Source: Chloranthus sessilifolius
Lineage: Eukaryota > Streptophyta > Magnoliopsida > Chloranthales > Chloranthaceae
Assembly (NCBI GenBank): GCA_021018995.1
Contig: CM037590.1
Coordinates: 46,783,713 to 46,847,712 of the forward strand
Direction: 5' to 3'
DNA: 64,000 bases
The notes beneath the pieces were generated by a model, which was not told the origin of the DNA, searched no databases, and saw nothing but the letters and a program-made list of their open reading frames with translations. Shown piece by piece: positions 44,243 to 55,034 of this stretch (position 1 is the first letter of the stretch; each line of letters begins with the position of its first letter). A program made the position numbers and the translations under genes.

Positions 44243-46693
44243 TCACATCTCACAGACCGACTTATCGTATTCTGTAAGACTATACCCAGGCATCTTCCTC
44301 AACCCTCTCGACTTTGCTAACTCCCTTATACTCTCAACTTGGCTCCATTTACCGGCCTCCGCGAACATGTTCGAGACCATTGTGTAAACACTTGAATTAT
44401 CAGGCTCTAAATCCATGAGCTTCCTTCCTATAACATCTCCCAACTCGCCATGTCTATGAACTCTACAAGCAGCAAGTAAAGCACCCAATGCATTAGAACT
44501 ATCCCTAAATGGTGAACACTTGACAAAACTGTATGCCTCTTCGAGCCGACCAGCTCGGCCCAATAAATCAACCATGCAAGAGTAGTGTTCTTCGCGAGGA
44601 GTGACGGAATGCTCGGCGGACATTGATCGAAAGACATGCCAACCCTCTTCAACTAGGCCAGCATGGCTGCAAGCAGAGAGCACCGAAGTAAAAGTTAACT
44701 CATCTGCCTTCACATTTTCCTCTCGCATCCGATGAAACAGGTCGAGTGCCTCTACACAGTTCCCATGCATCCCATATGCCGCGATCATTGTGTTCCATGA
44801 CACTAGGCCTCGTCCTCTCATGTTATCAAACAAAACTTCGGCGATATCTAGCATTCCACATTTTGCGTATGTTGTAACTAGAGAATTCATAACAGCAGTG
44901 TCTCCATCCAAGCGAATTCGATACACATGCCCGTGAATTTCCTGAGCTAGTTTTAAGCATCCTAGTTGAGAAAACGATTGAAGCAAACTTAAAAGAGTGA
45001 CTGAATCAGGTTCTTCTCCGGCTACCCGCATTCGACGAAACAACCAAAGAGCTTCATCTGCGTGCCCGTGAGATGTGTAACCCATCATCATAGTTGTCCA
45101 TGAAACTGTATCTCTATCATTTATCCTATCAAACATTACCCTTGCGTCGTCGATACACCGACATTTCACATACATGTGGACGACCTGATTGGCTACTTCA
45201 ACATCCGACTCGAGCCCATATCTAACTATGTAACCATGGATCAACCTGCCTTTTCTTATGTTCATAAGATCGGATGATGCCGAGAGGATGATAAGGAAGG
45301 TTGAAGGGTTTGGTCTTATATCCACATCAACCATCTTGGCAAATGTTCCGATGGCCTCATCGGCCAATCCACTTTCGAAATAACTTGCGATCATTACGTT
45401 AAATGAGATAACATCCCTTTGTTCCATCCTATCGAACAATTCCCTGGCCTCTTTTGCCCTACCGCATTTAGAATACATATCAATCAGTGCAGTCGTTGCA
45501 ACTAAATCGAGCGCGACTTCAGCTCTAATTATGTAACCGTGGATGATTTTGCCTCGATCGAGTAACTTAAGATCAGCACAACTCAGAAGCACATTTGCTA
45601 AGGTGATTAAATCCGGCATAAGGTTTTCTTGCTTCATTACATAGAACAGTTCCAAAGCTTCTGACGGCCATCCACACTGAACGAGGCCTGAAATCATGGC
45701 ATTCCAAGAAGCAGCACTTCTCATTTTCATTCTATTAAATGTGACTTTTGCTGCGTGGAGAGCACCACATTTGATATACATATCGAGAAAGCTCGTTTCG
45801 AGAACTTCATCAAAACAATCCATTACTCTTCTGATGGCGTAGCAGAGAACCATTCGACCCTCATCGAGCGCTTCTAACTGCGAGGCTGCCTGGAGCAAGC
45901 TTACTAGAGTCACCCTATTAGGATCCAATCCTTCTTTCTGCATATATACAGCAATTCTGAAAGCCTCGTAAGCCCGGTGATCAGCCATTAGCGAATACCC
46001 ACTAATCAACGAGGTATAAGTAACAACATCTTTCTCCGAAATCTCATCAAACACGTGTTGTGCATCCTCAATACAGCCGCATTTTGAGTACAAATTGATA
46101 AGTGAAGAACCTACGAATCTGTCACTACTTAGTCCAAATTTGAAAGCATCAACATGAAGTTCTCTTCCTAATTCTCCAATTCCAAGCTCTATACAACTCT
46201 TTAATCCAAATGTAAGTGCCGAACTATCTACTCCAATTCCACACTGCCTCAAATTCGAATACCGTAACAGAACTTCGCCGAAATGGGCTGATCTAAAATA
46301 CCCTATAAGGATCGAATTCCATAGAGATGGATTTCGGTTAGCAATTTTATCGAATACCCGTCTCGAATCACTAAGTCTACTGAAGTTAGCATAGCAATTC
46401 AGCAGTTTGGTACCTAGAAATATGTTGTTTTCGAACCCGTAAGTTATAACACAACTGTGAAGCTTCAACAGAGATTCAATATCTCGGCATGATTCAATGG
46501 AAGAAACAATTGTATCTACACTACACGGTTCTTGACAGAAGATCCCCTCTACCTCAAAACTAGAATGGAAATCTCTGTTTCCTGAAGTAAGTTTCAAAGG
46601 TAGCCGGCAGATGGGTAACATAGATGGCGTTTTTCTGTTTAATAAGCGAAACCCAGAAGGGAAAAAAGTCATCTTAATCTGAATTGCCATCAA
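44243..46693 (-). CDS. PLS-class pentatricopeptide-repeat protein, E subgroup (PPR gene 1)
   Basis: One 816-residue frame with no intron. After a basic N-terminal stretch (about residues 1-45, possible organelle-targeting peptide; Met 1, 2 or 8 could start) come successive P, L and S-type motifs to about residue 690. Recognisable pieces are SLINLYSKCGCIEDAQHVFD, DVVTYTSLISGYSLM, ALIDMYSKCGRAKEARELFD, DTVSWTTMMMGYTSHG and SLVTTYAKCGMLDIAEVLFD. An E-domain end (CMVDLLGRAGRLEEAYSFVK, LMDLEPDNSSVYTMVSNMFA, GYSLTEYDKSVCEM) follows. There is no E+ or DYW tail. Such proteins bind organellar RNA in a sequence-specific way and often specify C-to-U editing sites, recruiting a DYW partner in trans. Target unknown. 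Relic copies of both ends lie outside the gene. Confidence 0.9.
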   Translation of the reverse strand: MMAIQIKMTFFPSGFRLLNRKTPSMLPICRLPLKLTSGNRDFHSSFEVEGIFCQEPCSVDTIVSSIESCRDIESLLKLHSCVITYGFENNIFLGTKLLNCYANFSRLSDSRRVFDKIANRNPSLWNSILIGYFRSAHFGEVLLRYSNLRQCGIGVDSSALTFGLKSCIELGIGELGRELHVDAFKFGLSSDRFVGSSLINLYSKCGCIEDAQHVFDEISEKDVVTYTSLISGYSLMADHRAYEAFRIAVYMQKEGLDPNRVTLVSLLQAASQLEALDEGRMVLCYAIRRVMDCFDEVLETSFLDMYIKCGALHAAKVTFNRMKMRSAASWNAMISGLVQCGWPSEALELFYVMKQENLMPDLITLANVLLSCADLKLLDRGKIIHGYIIRAEVALDLVATTALIDMYSKCGRAKEARELFDRMEQRDVISFNVMIASYFESGLADEAIGTFAKMVDVDIRPNPSTFLIILSASSDLMNIRKGRLIHGYIVRYGLESDVEVANQVVHMYVKCRCIDDARVMFDRINDRDTVSWTTMMMGYTSHGHADEALWLFRRMRVAGEEPDSVTLLSLLQSFSQLGCLKLAQEIHGHVYRIRLDGDTAVMNSLVTTYAKCGMLDIAEVLFDNMRGRGLVSWNTMIAAYGMHGNCVEALDLFHRMREENVKADELTFTSVLSACSHAGLVEEGWHVFRSMSAEHSVTPREEHYSCMVDLLGRAGRLEEAYSFVKCSPFRDSSNALGALLAACRVHRHGELGDVIGRKLMDLEPDNSSVYTMVSNMFAEAGKWSQVESIRELAKSRGLRKMPGYSLTEYDKSVCEM

Positions 46694-46769
46694 AGAAGAG
46701 CTTTTGTTGAAGATATCATCTCAGCTAGAAAGGAACCCATCTCTGAAATTTCTCTCTTTTTTTTAACCA

Positions 46770-46872
46770 ACTTTCAAAGGGAGTTTGCTGATGGGTAATA
46801 AATAAGGCTCTTTTATTGGGTAAAACAGAAACCCAGATGAGAAAGGGTCACCTCCAGCTGAATTGGAGGCAA
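46770..46872 (-). pseudogene. diverged copy of the start of PPR gene 1
   Basis: It aligns with 46590-46692 (shared tttcaaagg, gatgggtaa.a, gaaacccaga.g, ctgaattg). On the minus strand it reads PPIQLEVTLSHLGFCF, compared with MAIQIKMTFFPSGFRL of the gene. Stops follow. The similarity continues into the 5' leader (atatc.tctcag). Confidence 0.55.
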
Positions 46873-47044
46873 CAACATATCTTCTCAGAGACATCAATCT
46901 TATTTGCAAAACAATTATTTCTGCAATGGTCAGTACTTAGGAGACTGATCCTCCCACCCCCCCCCCCCCCAAAAAAAATCAAAATACACTGCCAACTATT
47001 GCCACGTGGGTTGGAGTAACAGTATTATTTTATGTAAAATTATA

Positions 47045-47210
47045 AACCGAGGACAGATTTGTTGAAGATAAAATGCAAGTAGCTAACTTGGTGCAAAGTG
47101 ACTGGCTGGGACCTGTATTAATTAAGCTCCACCATACTTGCAGCCAATTGTGTCGCGCCACATCAGCCGCATGCACTTTGTCTGCATAAAATCTGTCTCC
47201 ATATAACACT
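47045..47210. repeat. fold-back repeat, family B, copy 2
   Basis: The inverted counterpart of the copy at 1711-1850, with ggctgatgtggcgcgacacaattggc (minus strand) and the shared ends gacagatttt/gttgaagataaaatgc. It lies about 350 bp upstream of PPR gene 1. Confidence 0.5.
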
Positions 47211-47283
47211 ATCCATGAATTATGTTTTGTTAACAGCGGACTCTTGTACATTTTCGCCAATAAAAACTTTTGATGCTGGTGGC

Positions 47284-47626
47284 TAGGGGTGGCTAGGGCT
47301 GGTCTATAGCCCGAACCACCCCAGTTTGGGACTGGGCTCAGGCTAAGGTGTTGGCCCGATTAATAATCAGACTCAGGCCAGAGTATTAAATGGGTTGGGC
47401 CTAATTTTTAGACCTAGCCCGGCCTGACCAAAACCGACAATTTAAGGGTAAATGGCAAGGCCAGCCTGCGGCTAGGCTCGGCCCGATTAATAATCAGGCC
47501 TAAGCCTAGCCCAGTCCAATTATTAAATGGGCTAGACCGAGATCAAATTTCAGCCCAATTAAAAATGAGCCACTCATTGCCTGGCCCAAACCTAGCCCAA
47601 GCCCGACCCATTGACACTCACCCCTA
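47284..47626. mobile_element. hAT-like MITE with perfect 8-bp target duplication
   Basis: Ends TAGGGGTGGC and CTCACCCCTA form the inverted termini, flanked by CTGGTGGC at 47276-47283 and 47627-47634. The 343-bp interior is rich in gcccgatt / aatcgggc motifs. TAGGGGTG ends are common in plant hAT MITEs. No coding capacity. Confidence 0.85.
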
Positions 47627-47634
47627 CTGGTGGC

Positions 47635-48300
47635 TGTTTTCTGGGGCTATCACTATTGGCCTGAGATAAAAGCCCTCACTGTCACACTTTTTGGGTCACA
47701 TGACCGACTCTTTTTTTCTTGCAAGTCAATTGTTAACTGGCTTAACTATGAAGATTAATCTACTAAACAACCATGTTCATCAAAAGTTTCAAATGCTTCG
47801 ATTTGAGAAATTTCCCCTAGACCCACATTCATTCAAAATATAAGGTTTATATTGAAGGGCTTGGATTCCACTCTCACGGTTCTCAAATGGCATATTAGTT
47901 TGGGATGCATAGAGATCATAAGATGTTCTGTCACTTGGACAAGTCGAGTTAGTAAATGTGTAAAATTAATTGCACTTGACTCCCTATGGCTTGAAAATGA
48001 AAAGGTGGGAGCACATTAGTTGGTAATGTAGGTTGAGGAGATCGATTGAGCTGAAGATTGATCATTCTATTAATTATGGTACTTAGCACCATATATGAAA
48101 AGGGTGCAACTCCTCTCTATCCACCAATCACTCTAGTAATGATCTGCATCATCTCCCCAATTGCATGCTTATGCACCCCCTCTTTCAATGGATATTTGTA
48201 TTGATCATTGTAGATACGCAAGAAGTTCTATAAAGCAAACAAGTAATTCTCTACTTTGGAAATTAAATTTTTTGAAGGGTCCGCTGTGCTCATATTAGGC
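47635..48300. other. intergenic, nothing recognised
   Basis: No reading frame with protein similarity, no terminal repeats and no RNA gene could be supported. Confidence 0.5.
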
Positions 48301-48314
48301 CTAAGATAATGAGT

Positions 48315-48455
48315 ATGTCTATGATGGGTGGTCCAACCTGCAAGTCTATGTGACCTTGTGATGCGCGTAGACTTTCATGCACTGTAAAATCCGTGCACAT
48401 CACGAGATTGCACAGACATGCAACCCACTTTCCCACCATGATGGTCGGAGCACTC
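48315..48455. repeat. fold-back repeat, family D, copy 1
   Basis: A partly palindromic segment (gatgcgcgtagactttcatgcac...gtgcacatcac) recurs at about 56655-56775 with the same core, tttcatgca.tg.aa. The ends cccaccatgatgg and tgatgggtggtcc are complementary. Confidence 0.45.
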
Positions 48456-48499
48456 ATCAAATACAAATTCTAAAATAAAACCATCAGCTTCACACTTTT

Positions 48500-49222
48500 A
48501 AGCCATGTCGTACCATGCATCTTATAATTTTTACAAATCCAAGTTGGCCAAGTCGCAGAATTACGTACAAAATTTATACATGCATAAAAATCCACGTTTT
48601 GATAAACTGTGGTGGCAGGTTGTTTCCTCTAAATATGACACAATCAAGAGAGATGGCGACGACACTGTTACCAGAGAATGCAAGATCTGGGATAAGAACA
48701 ACAAAGGGATCTTCACGATCAAGTCCTTTTATAACCATCTTTATTGACAGTCCTTCAAAGGCAGCAGAAGGCGGATATGGCATAAATTTTGGAAGTTCAA
48801 AATCCCTCGGAAGATTAAATTTTTTAGCTTGTAGATTGCCTGGGGCAGAATTCTTACTATTGACCAGTTAATCAAGGGGGGGGGGGGTGGTTTTAACATT
48901 CACAACAGGTGCAAGAGAATCCATTGATCACACTCATTCATTGCTCACTCACAAGGACGATATGGGGGGTTGTCCTCAATACCTTTTAAGGTAAGCTGGG
49001 TCCTCCGAGAGGGCACGGTCAATGACATCAAAGGGGATTTCTGGAAAATTACTGTGTATGCTGTTGCTTAGGTTGTTTGGCTGGAAAGAAACAAAAGGGT
49101 GTTTCGCAGTTGGCAGAGCTTTCAAATTTGTGGTGCCATACAGGGGCGGAGGATGGTAATACCTGCTTCTTGGATGAATGGTAGCCTGCTTCTTTAGCCT
49201 TTTTCTCTTCCGCTAGTGCAGA
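48500..49222 (+). mobile_element. L1-type LINE remnant (end of ORF2)
   Basis: Conceptual translation gives KIWDKNNKGIFTIKSFYNHL, FWKFKIPRKIKFFS, WGRILTIDQLIK, ARESIDH, WVLREGTVND and WLERNKRVF, the usual order of the zinc-binding (zf-RVT) region at the end of plant LINE ORF2. Stops and a G-run (about 48880) break it. It is cut on the right by the LTR element starting at 49229. Confidence 0.75.
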
Positions 49223-49228
49223 GCGTCC

Positions 49229-50226
49229 TGTGACGGGGCTAATACTCAAGCTGGCAGCATGGTGCTTGGGGCACGACATGTGGTGCCAGGAGGGCACGCG
49301 ACATGAGGCCAAGTGGGCCTGGCGATGTGGTCGGGCTGCGAGGACGCGACACGTCACATATGGGTAGGACGCGGTCACGATATGGACGCGACATAGCCAA
49401 GGTGGGCTAGCAATGCAGGAGGCGTTGCGGTATGTCAAACCAAGGGGTTTGAGGTCCTCTCGCCATTCTGACTGAATGACTGTTTTACCCTTATATAGGG
49501 GAAGGGAGCTAGAGAGCTATTCCCTCGCACACGGGGCCTTACGTTGCCAAAGGGGGTGCAAGTGTCTCCTAGGCCTGAAAGGATGGGCGTAGGACGTCGA
49601 CGCAGCGATGCCGTGTGGAACCCAATGGAGGTTGAAGTATGGCTCCGGACTACGCGTCGCGGTGCATACGGCTGGGCAACCTCGTAAGAACACTAACGCT
49701 GCGTGGGACTTAGTTGAGCACGACAGCATGTGGGCCAAGGATAAATGGTACTAGTAATTCGGAACGCACACGAAGGCAGGCTGTATGGGACTCGGTTGAG
49801 CACGCGAACGCGAGGCATAAGGTTGTGGGCTTGGTTCAGTATGTGAGCGAGACATGGTGGCATGGGAAGCTGCATGCCAAGACTATTGCGAGCGAGGTAC
49901 TAGTGCAGTGCACAGAGTGAAGCTTGAGCAGGCCAAGTTTAGTACAGTGGTGCAGATGGCGTGTTGAAAGAGGCACGGTACAGTTGGATGGTAGGCCGTG
50001 AAACAGAGGTAACCATGTTAGGAGAGTTCCCGTCCTCTATGCGGGTGGTATCAGAGCTGATGTGTAGATGAGTTGGCTTCGTTGTATGCGGTAGCGAAGC
50101 ACCGCGCAGGTTGAAAGCGCGTCAAAGGACGCCCCGCGACTGTTGGTATCAGAAGTAGGCTGACCTAGCGAAGCGTACGTTAGATGCCGCACGGGACTGA
50201 GGTTGCAGAAGTGCGACCCCGTGACA
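49229..50226 (+). repeat. LTR, left copy
   Basis: GC-rich with no convincing gene. Differs from the right copy at a modest number of scattered positions and small indels. Confidence 0.85.
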
Positions 50227-50577
50227 TTTTGGTATCAGAGCCAAGTTCGATCCAGAAGCGATGATGTTATTGAGCAAATTGGTGCGGAGGCACGCGATGT
50301 GGTGTCAAGAGGGCACGCGACATCCTTGAACAATTGGTGCGGAGGCACGCGATGTGGTGTCAAGAGGACACGCAACATCCCTGAGCTAGTTAACAGGTGA
50401 GGGTCTTGTGACAGCAGAACCAAGTTGACTCGGCCGGGGTGACGGTGGGGAGCTAGTGGGAAGGTGCGGACCTAAAAACTAGAAATGAGTTGCTAACAGG
50501 CTGGGAGGAGTTAGCGGGGTCAGTTCACTGCGATAATGCGTCAACGAGGACGTTGACATTTATAGAGTGGTGGAGGA
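50227..50577 (+). other. interior of the TRIM/LARD-type element
   Basis: Contains the primer-binding site, two tandem copies of a roughly 53-bp unit (aattggtgcggaggcacgcg, about 50279-50385) and the polypurine tract. No coding sequence. Confidence 0.75.
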
Positions 50578-51564
50578 TGTGACGGGGCCAATACTCGAGC
50601 TGACAGCATGGTGCTTGGGGCACGACATGTGGTGCCAGGAGGGCACGCGACATGGGGCCAAGTGGGCCTGACGACGTGGTCGCGCTGCGAGGACGCGACA
50701 CGGTTGCATGCGGGTAGAACATGGACGCGTCATAGCCAAGGTGGGCTAGCGATGCAGGAGGCGTTGTGGTATATCAAACCAAGGGGTTTAAGGTCCTCCC
50801 GCCATTCTGGCTGAATGACTGTTTTACCCTTATATAGGGGAAGGGAGCTAGAAAGTTATTCCCCCGCACACGGGGCCTTGCGTTGCCAGAGGGGGCGCAA
50901 GTGTCTCCTAGGCCTTAAAGGGTGGGCCTAGGACGTCGACGCAGCGATGCCGTGTGAAACCCAAGGGAGGTTGAAGTATGGCTCCGGACTGCGCGTCGCG
51001 GTGCATATGGCTGGGCAACCTCGTGAGAACACTAACGCTGCGTGAGACTCAGTTGAGCACGACAGCACGTGGGCCAAGGATAAATGGTGCTAGTAATTCG
51101 GAACGCACACGAAGGCAGGCTGCGTGGGACTCAGTTGAGCACGCGAGCGCGAGGCACAAGGTTGTGGGCTTGGTTCGGTATGTGAGCGAGACATGGTGGC
51201 ATGGGAAGCTGCATGCCAAGACTGCTATGACAGGTACTAGTGCAAGGTATTGTGGTGAAGCTTGAGCAGGCCAAGTTTAGTACAGTGGTGCAGATGGCGT
51301 GTCGAAAGGGGCACGGTACAGTTGGATGGTAGGCCGTGAAACAAAGGTAACCATGTTGGGGGAGTTTCCGTCCTCTAGGCGGGTGGTATTAAAGCTGATG
51401 TGTAGATGGGTTGGCTTCGTTGCATGCGGTAGCGAAGCACCGCGCGGGTTGAAAGCGCGTCGAAGGACGTCCAGCGATTGTTGGTATCAGAAGTAGGCTG
51501 ACCTAGCGAAGCGTGCGTTAGGTGCCGCACGGGACTGAGGTTGCAGAAGTGCGACCCCGTGACA
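50578..51564 (+). repeat. LTR, right copy
   Basis: Starts TGTGACGGGGCC and ends ACCCCGTGACA. Aligns along its whole length with the left copy. Confidence 0.85.
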
Positions 51565-52794
51565 ATCCAGACCTAAACTCTAGCATTATTCAAATAACTA
51601 ATCATCATCGCTTTGCCCCATCTATTTTTCTTCCTTTAATTTTACTTAAATATTGAGAAAGAATCACTATGGCTATCCACGATACAAATGGCAGAAGGAT
51701 TAAATAAGACTTCCCCCGGCAGCATAGGATTATCAAGCTTAGGAAGAGCTTTTTACGCCATTGATCTTGTCAAAAAGCTGACTCTATGGCTGTCAGGTCC
51801 CTCCAATCAGTGAAAATCAGTTCTCTTCTTTTGTTGATCGGTAATAAAGAAGTTTATTAGTAAAGAAAAATAGAATGGAAAATAGAAAAACCAGTACAAC
51901 ACTAGGTACAGCAACAGAGAGTGGATGCTGCTGATATCCAACCATGAGTTAAAAACAAACGGGAAACACACATAAGCAGTCACCGACAACACCCAGAAAA
52001 GGCAGTAAGCTTGTTTAAATTAATCCATTCGATACCATTAATCTAATCCCCCCTTGATAGGAAACAAATTAAATTGATGACCTCCAATAATCTTCTTGCT
52101 TCTCTTGAGCTCCTCACTCGTTTTGTTCTTCGAATGTATTTTCTTCTTCTTTTGAATGAAAATATATATTGATTGATCAAAATAATAATAATAATAATCT
52201 TCTTGTTTCTGCTTCCATCGAGTCATCCCTCCGTAATGGGTCTGCTAGTTAAAGGAGTAGGTCCTCAGTGTTCCTTATCGCCGGGTTACCAAACGAGCAG
52301 TCATCAAAGATGAGGTTTCAGCCACCTCACAGGCAGGGTTGCCAAACCACCCGAACCCCCGGAGCTGTACTATCCATCCAAAGACACTCCTTCCAATTGC
52401 CCCTAAGAGAATCACCATTAAGCCTTGATAGGATTTGGTGGCTAAAAGGCTATTCATTAGATTGGTGTGTCCCCGATGTAATGATTCACGATGGCTGCCG
52501 AGTCTTTTTGAGGACCTTCCCTAGCAAGTGCACCAGCAATCTCGTTGGCTTCCGTTTGGATGTCCTGCATTTCACTTCCTTACACAATTTCCGTCATAAA
52601 ATAGCTTCATTTCTACTCCCATTCCCTCCGCCCAAGAGATGGCTCAAGTACCCTTTTTTGAGCTGAGCCAACCAGGGATATAAAAAAAAACTCTGCCCAT
52701 TCAACGAATTTTTCAAAAAAAATCAGGAAAGCCCTCTCTTTCTGAACGATTTCAAGTATCAAAACGTTGGTATCAGGTTAGGCGTCATTTGTAA
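51565..52794. other. intergenic, downstream of PPR gene 2
   Basis: No gene recognised. It contains the 85-bp segment at about 51712-51795 resembling the one near PPR gene 1, a short (AAT)n at about 52180-52197, and unassigned sequence at 52250-52680. Confidence 0.5.
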
Positions 52795-54918
52795 CTACAG
52801 GAGAGCCCTCTCTTTCAACGCAAAATTTTGTAATCTGTTGTCCATCTCCACAGAGCTAAACCCTGGCGACTTGTCTAATCCTCTTTCCCTCATCAACTTC
52901 CTCACCTCCGCCGCTTCATCCCACCTACCATCTGAAGCATGCAAGTTAGAAACCAACACATAGTATCCCGCACTATCCGGTTGCAACTCCATCATCCTCC
53001 TTGCCGCTACCTGCCCAATCGCCGTTCTCGAATGGAGTCTACATCCATGGAGCAAAGCACTCCACACGCTTACATCGGCTTGTAGCGGCATCGTCTCTAT
53101 GAACTCCAATGCATCTTCTAATCTGCCAGCCCGGGCTAAAAGGTCAACCATACACACATAATGCTTCATAGAAGGTGTGACATGATAATCTTGGCACATA
53201 CGATCAAAATACTCCCATCCCTCGCCAACCATTCCGGTATGGCTACAAGCAGATAGAATGCTCGTGAAGATTACATCATTGGGCTGCAACTTTTCCTTCA
53301 CCATCTCATTGAAAAGAGCAAGGGAACCATTTGCATCACCGTGCATCCCATACCCACCCATCATGGCACTCCATGTCACCATGTTCTTCTCCCGCATCCC
53401 ATCAAAAACGTCACGTGCCGATTTGGCTTTCCCGCATTTACTATACAAGTTTAGTAGAGTAGTACCGACATGGACGTTTGCTTCAAAGCCATTCTTCACG
53501 GCATATGCATGCAATGAGCTACCGACCAACATAGATCCGAAACAAGCACAAGCAGAGAGAGCACAAACTACTGTTACTACGTCAGGTACGAGATACTCTG
53601 ATCTCATACGACTAAACATTAATAGAGCTTCGTAACCAAATCCGTTGTGAGCATAACCAGTGATCATCGAATTCCAAGCAATGGCATTCTTATGCAAAAT
53701 CTTTTCGAATATACAACTAGCATCATCAATCATACCACATTTTGCATACATATCAATGCAAGCATTCTGTACTGCTACATCTGCTGCTAATCCTAGTTTA
53801 ATCCCAAGCATATGAATCAATCTACCGAAATTCGAATTACCCAATTGTGCACAAGCAGAAAGAAGGCTCGCTATAGTAACCGAGTTGGGCATGAGCCCTG
53901 CCCGTCTCTTGTCCATAAAAAGCGTCAATGCGTCAGTAGGGTAGCTTCTCTGTGTGTACCCGACAATCATGGCAGTCCAGGAGACAACATCAACACTCAA
54001 CAGGTCATCAAATACCGAACGAGCATCAATAACTGTGCCACACTTCACATACATATCTAGTAATGGTGTTACTACAATAGAGTTCAAATCAATGCCCTTC
54101 TTGATCATAAATCCATGAACCCATTTGCCTTGATGCAAAAAATTCAACTTTGAGCATGCCGTAAGTAAACCACCCATGGTGAATTCGTTGGGTTCGGTCA
54201 AATCCCGTCTCATTTCATTAAAAAGAATCAACCCTTCTCGCGGACAATCATTCTGTACGTAACCAGCAATCATGGAAGTCCATGGAACCACATCTCTTTC
54301 AGGAATTTCATCGAACACCCGTCTGGAGTATCTAATCTCTCCGCATTTAGCATACATATCGAGAAGACCCGTCAACACAAAATCATCAGGATTGCCCACT
54401 TTAACAATATGGCAATGCAACTTCCTCCCTTCACCTAAATCATGTAATTCGGTACACGCTTTCAACACGATAGAAGAAACAACATTATCCTGTTCAGTTT
54501 GGCATTGTCTCAAACACCTATAGAACTGGATAATTTCGGAATACGAATCATTCAGAAAGTACCATCTAATCATCACTTTCCATGAATAAAAATCCGGGTA
54601 GCGAATCCCATCAAATACAAAACGGGCATGTTCGACGTGGCCGTAAACGCCGTACAAAGTGATCAATTTGGTTTGGCAGAGGAGGTTATCAGTGAGGCCA
54701 TGAACAATGAGTTGAAGATGGATTTTCTTGAGAGAATCTATGTTGGAGCAAAAACCCAACAAAGTGAGACCTGGGTCAGTATATGAAATCTGGGAGGATG
54801 GGTTTGGAGGGTTTTGAAGGGTCGTTTTGATATATGTTGAATAAAGGACGTGGGATTGTGAGAAGGGTGTGGGGCGAATATGAGGGAGATGCCTTTGTAA
54901 AAGAGAAACCAATCTCAT
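52795..54918 (-). CDS. PLS-class pentatricopeptide-repeat protein, E subgroup (PPR gene 2), At2g03380-like
   Basis: One 707-residue frame without intron. An Arg-rich, acid-free N terminus (MRLVSLLQRHLPHIR...) suggests mitochondrial import. Motifs include LDMYAKCGEIRYSRRVFDEI, DVVPWTSMIAGYVQNDCPRE, LLDMYVKCGTVIDARSVFDD, DVVSWTAMIVGYTQRSYPTD, CIDMYAKCGMIDDASCIFEK, NMVTWSAMMGGYGMHGDANG and the E-type end CMVDLLARAGRLEDALEFIE...YYVLVSNLHASDGRWDEAAEV. The order and wording follow Arabidopsis At2g03380 (mitochondrial), so an orthologue is likely. No DYW domain. Role inferred: sequence-specific binding of a mitochondrial RNA, probably editing or processing. Confidence 0.9.
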   Translation of the reverse strand: MRLVSLLQRHLPHIRPTPFSQSHVLYSTYIKTTLQNPPNPSSQISYTDPGLTLLGFCSNIDSLKKIHLQLIVHGLTDNLLCQTKLITLYGVYGHVEHARFVFDGIRYPDFYSWKVMIRWYFLNDSYSEIIQFYRCLRQCQTEQDNVVSSIVLKACTELHDLGEGRKLHCHIVKVGNPDDFVLTGLLDMYAKCGEIRYSRRVFDEIPERDVVPWTSMIAGYVQNDCPREGLILFNEMRRDLTEPNEFTMGGLLTACSKLNFLHQGKWVHGFMIKKGIDLNSIVVTPLLDMYVKCGTVIDARSVFDDLLSVDVVSWTAMIVGYTQRSYPTDALTLFMDKRRAGLMPNSVTIASLLSACAQLGNSNFGRLIHMLGIKLGLAADVAVQNACIDMYAKCGMIDDASCIFEKILHKNAIAWNSMITGYAHNGFGYEALLMFSRMRSEYLVPDVVTVVCALSACACFGSMLVGSSLHAYAVKNGFEANVHVGTTLLNLYSKCGKAKSARDVFDGMREKNMVTWSAMMGGYGMHGDANGSLALFNEMVKEKLQPNDVIFTSILSACSHTGMVGEGWEYFDRMCQDYHVTPSMKHYVCMVDLLARAGRLEDALEFIETMPLQADVSVWSALLHGCRLHSRTAIGQVAARRMMELQPDSAGYYVLVSNLHASDGRWDEAAEVRKLMRERGLDKSPGFSSVEMDNRLQNFALKERALL

Positions 54919-55034
54919 GTTTTTGTCATGGTTTCTTGTTTCTTCCTTCTCGGTGTAACGTTATAACGGTGTTATCGTTTGAAATTCTGGTAACAAACAC
55001 CGTGAGGATGAGATATAACAGTCTTCACTTTGGA

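Larger units (their letters stand above)
49229..51564 (+). mobile_element. short GC-rich LTR element (TRIM/LARD type)
   Basis: Two LTRs of 998 bp (49229-50226) and 987 bp (50578-51564), both TGTGACGGGG...CCCCGTGACA, enclose only 351 bp. The interior has a primer-binding site TGGTATCAGAGCC at 50230-50242 and a purine tract agagtggtggagga at 50564-50577. No gag or pol. Flanking pentamers (cgtcc and atcca) do not match, so the target duplication has decayed or the element is recombinant. It depends on a relative for movement. Confidence 0.85.

Noticed and set aside
49049-51496. Many 60-130-residue frames in GC-rich sequence
   Set aside because: They repeat in both LTRs of the TRIM/LARD-type element, have no recognisable domain and fall on both strands.
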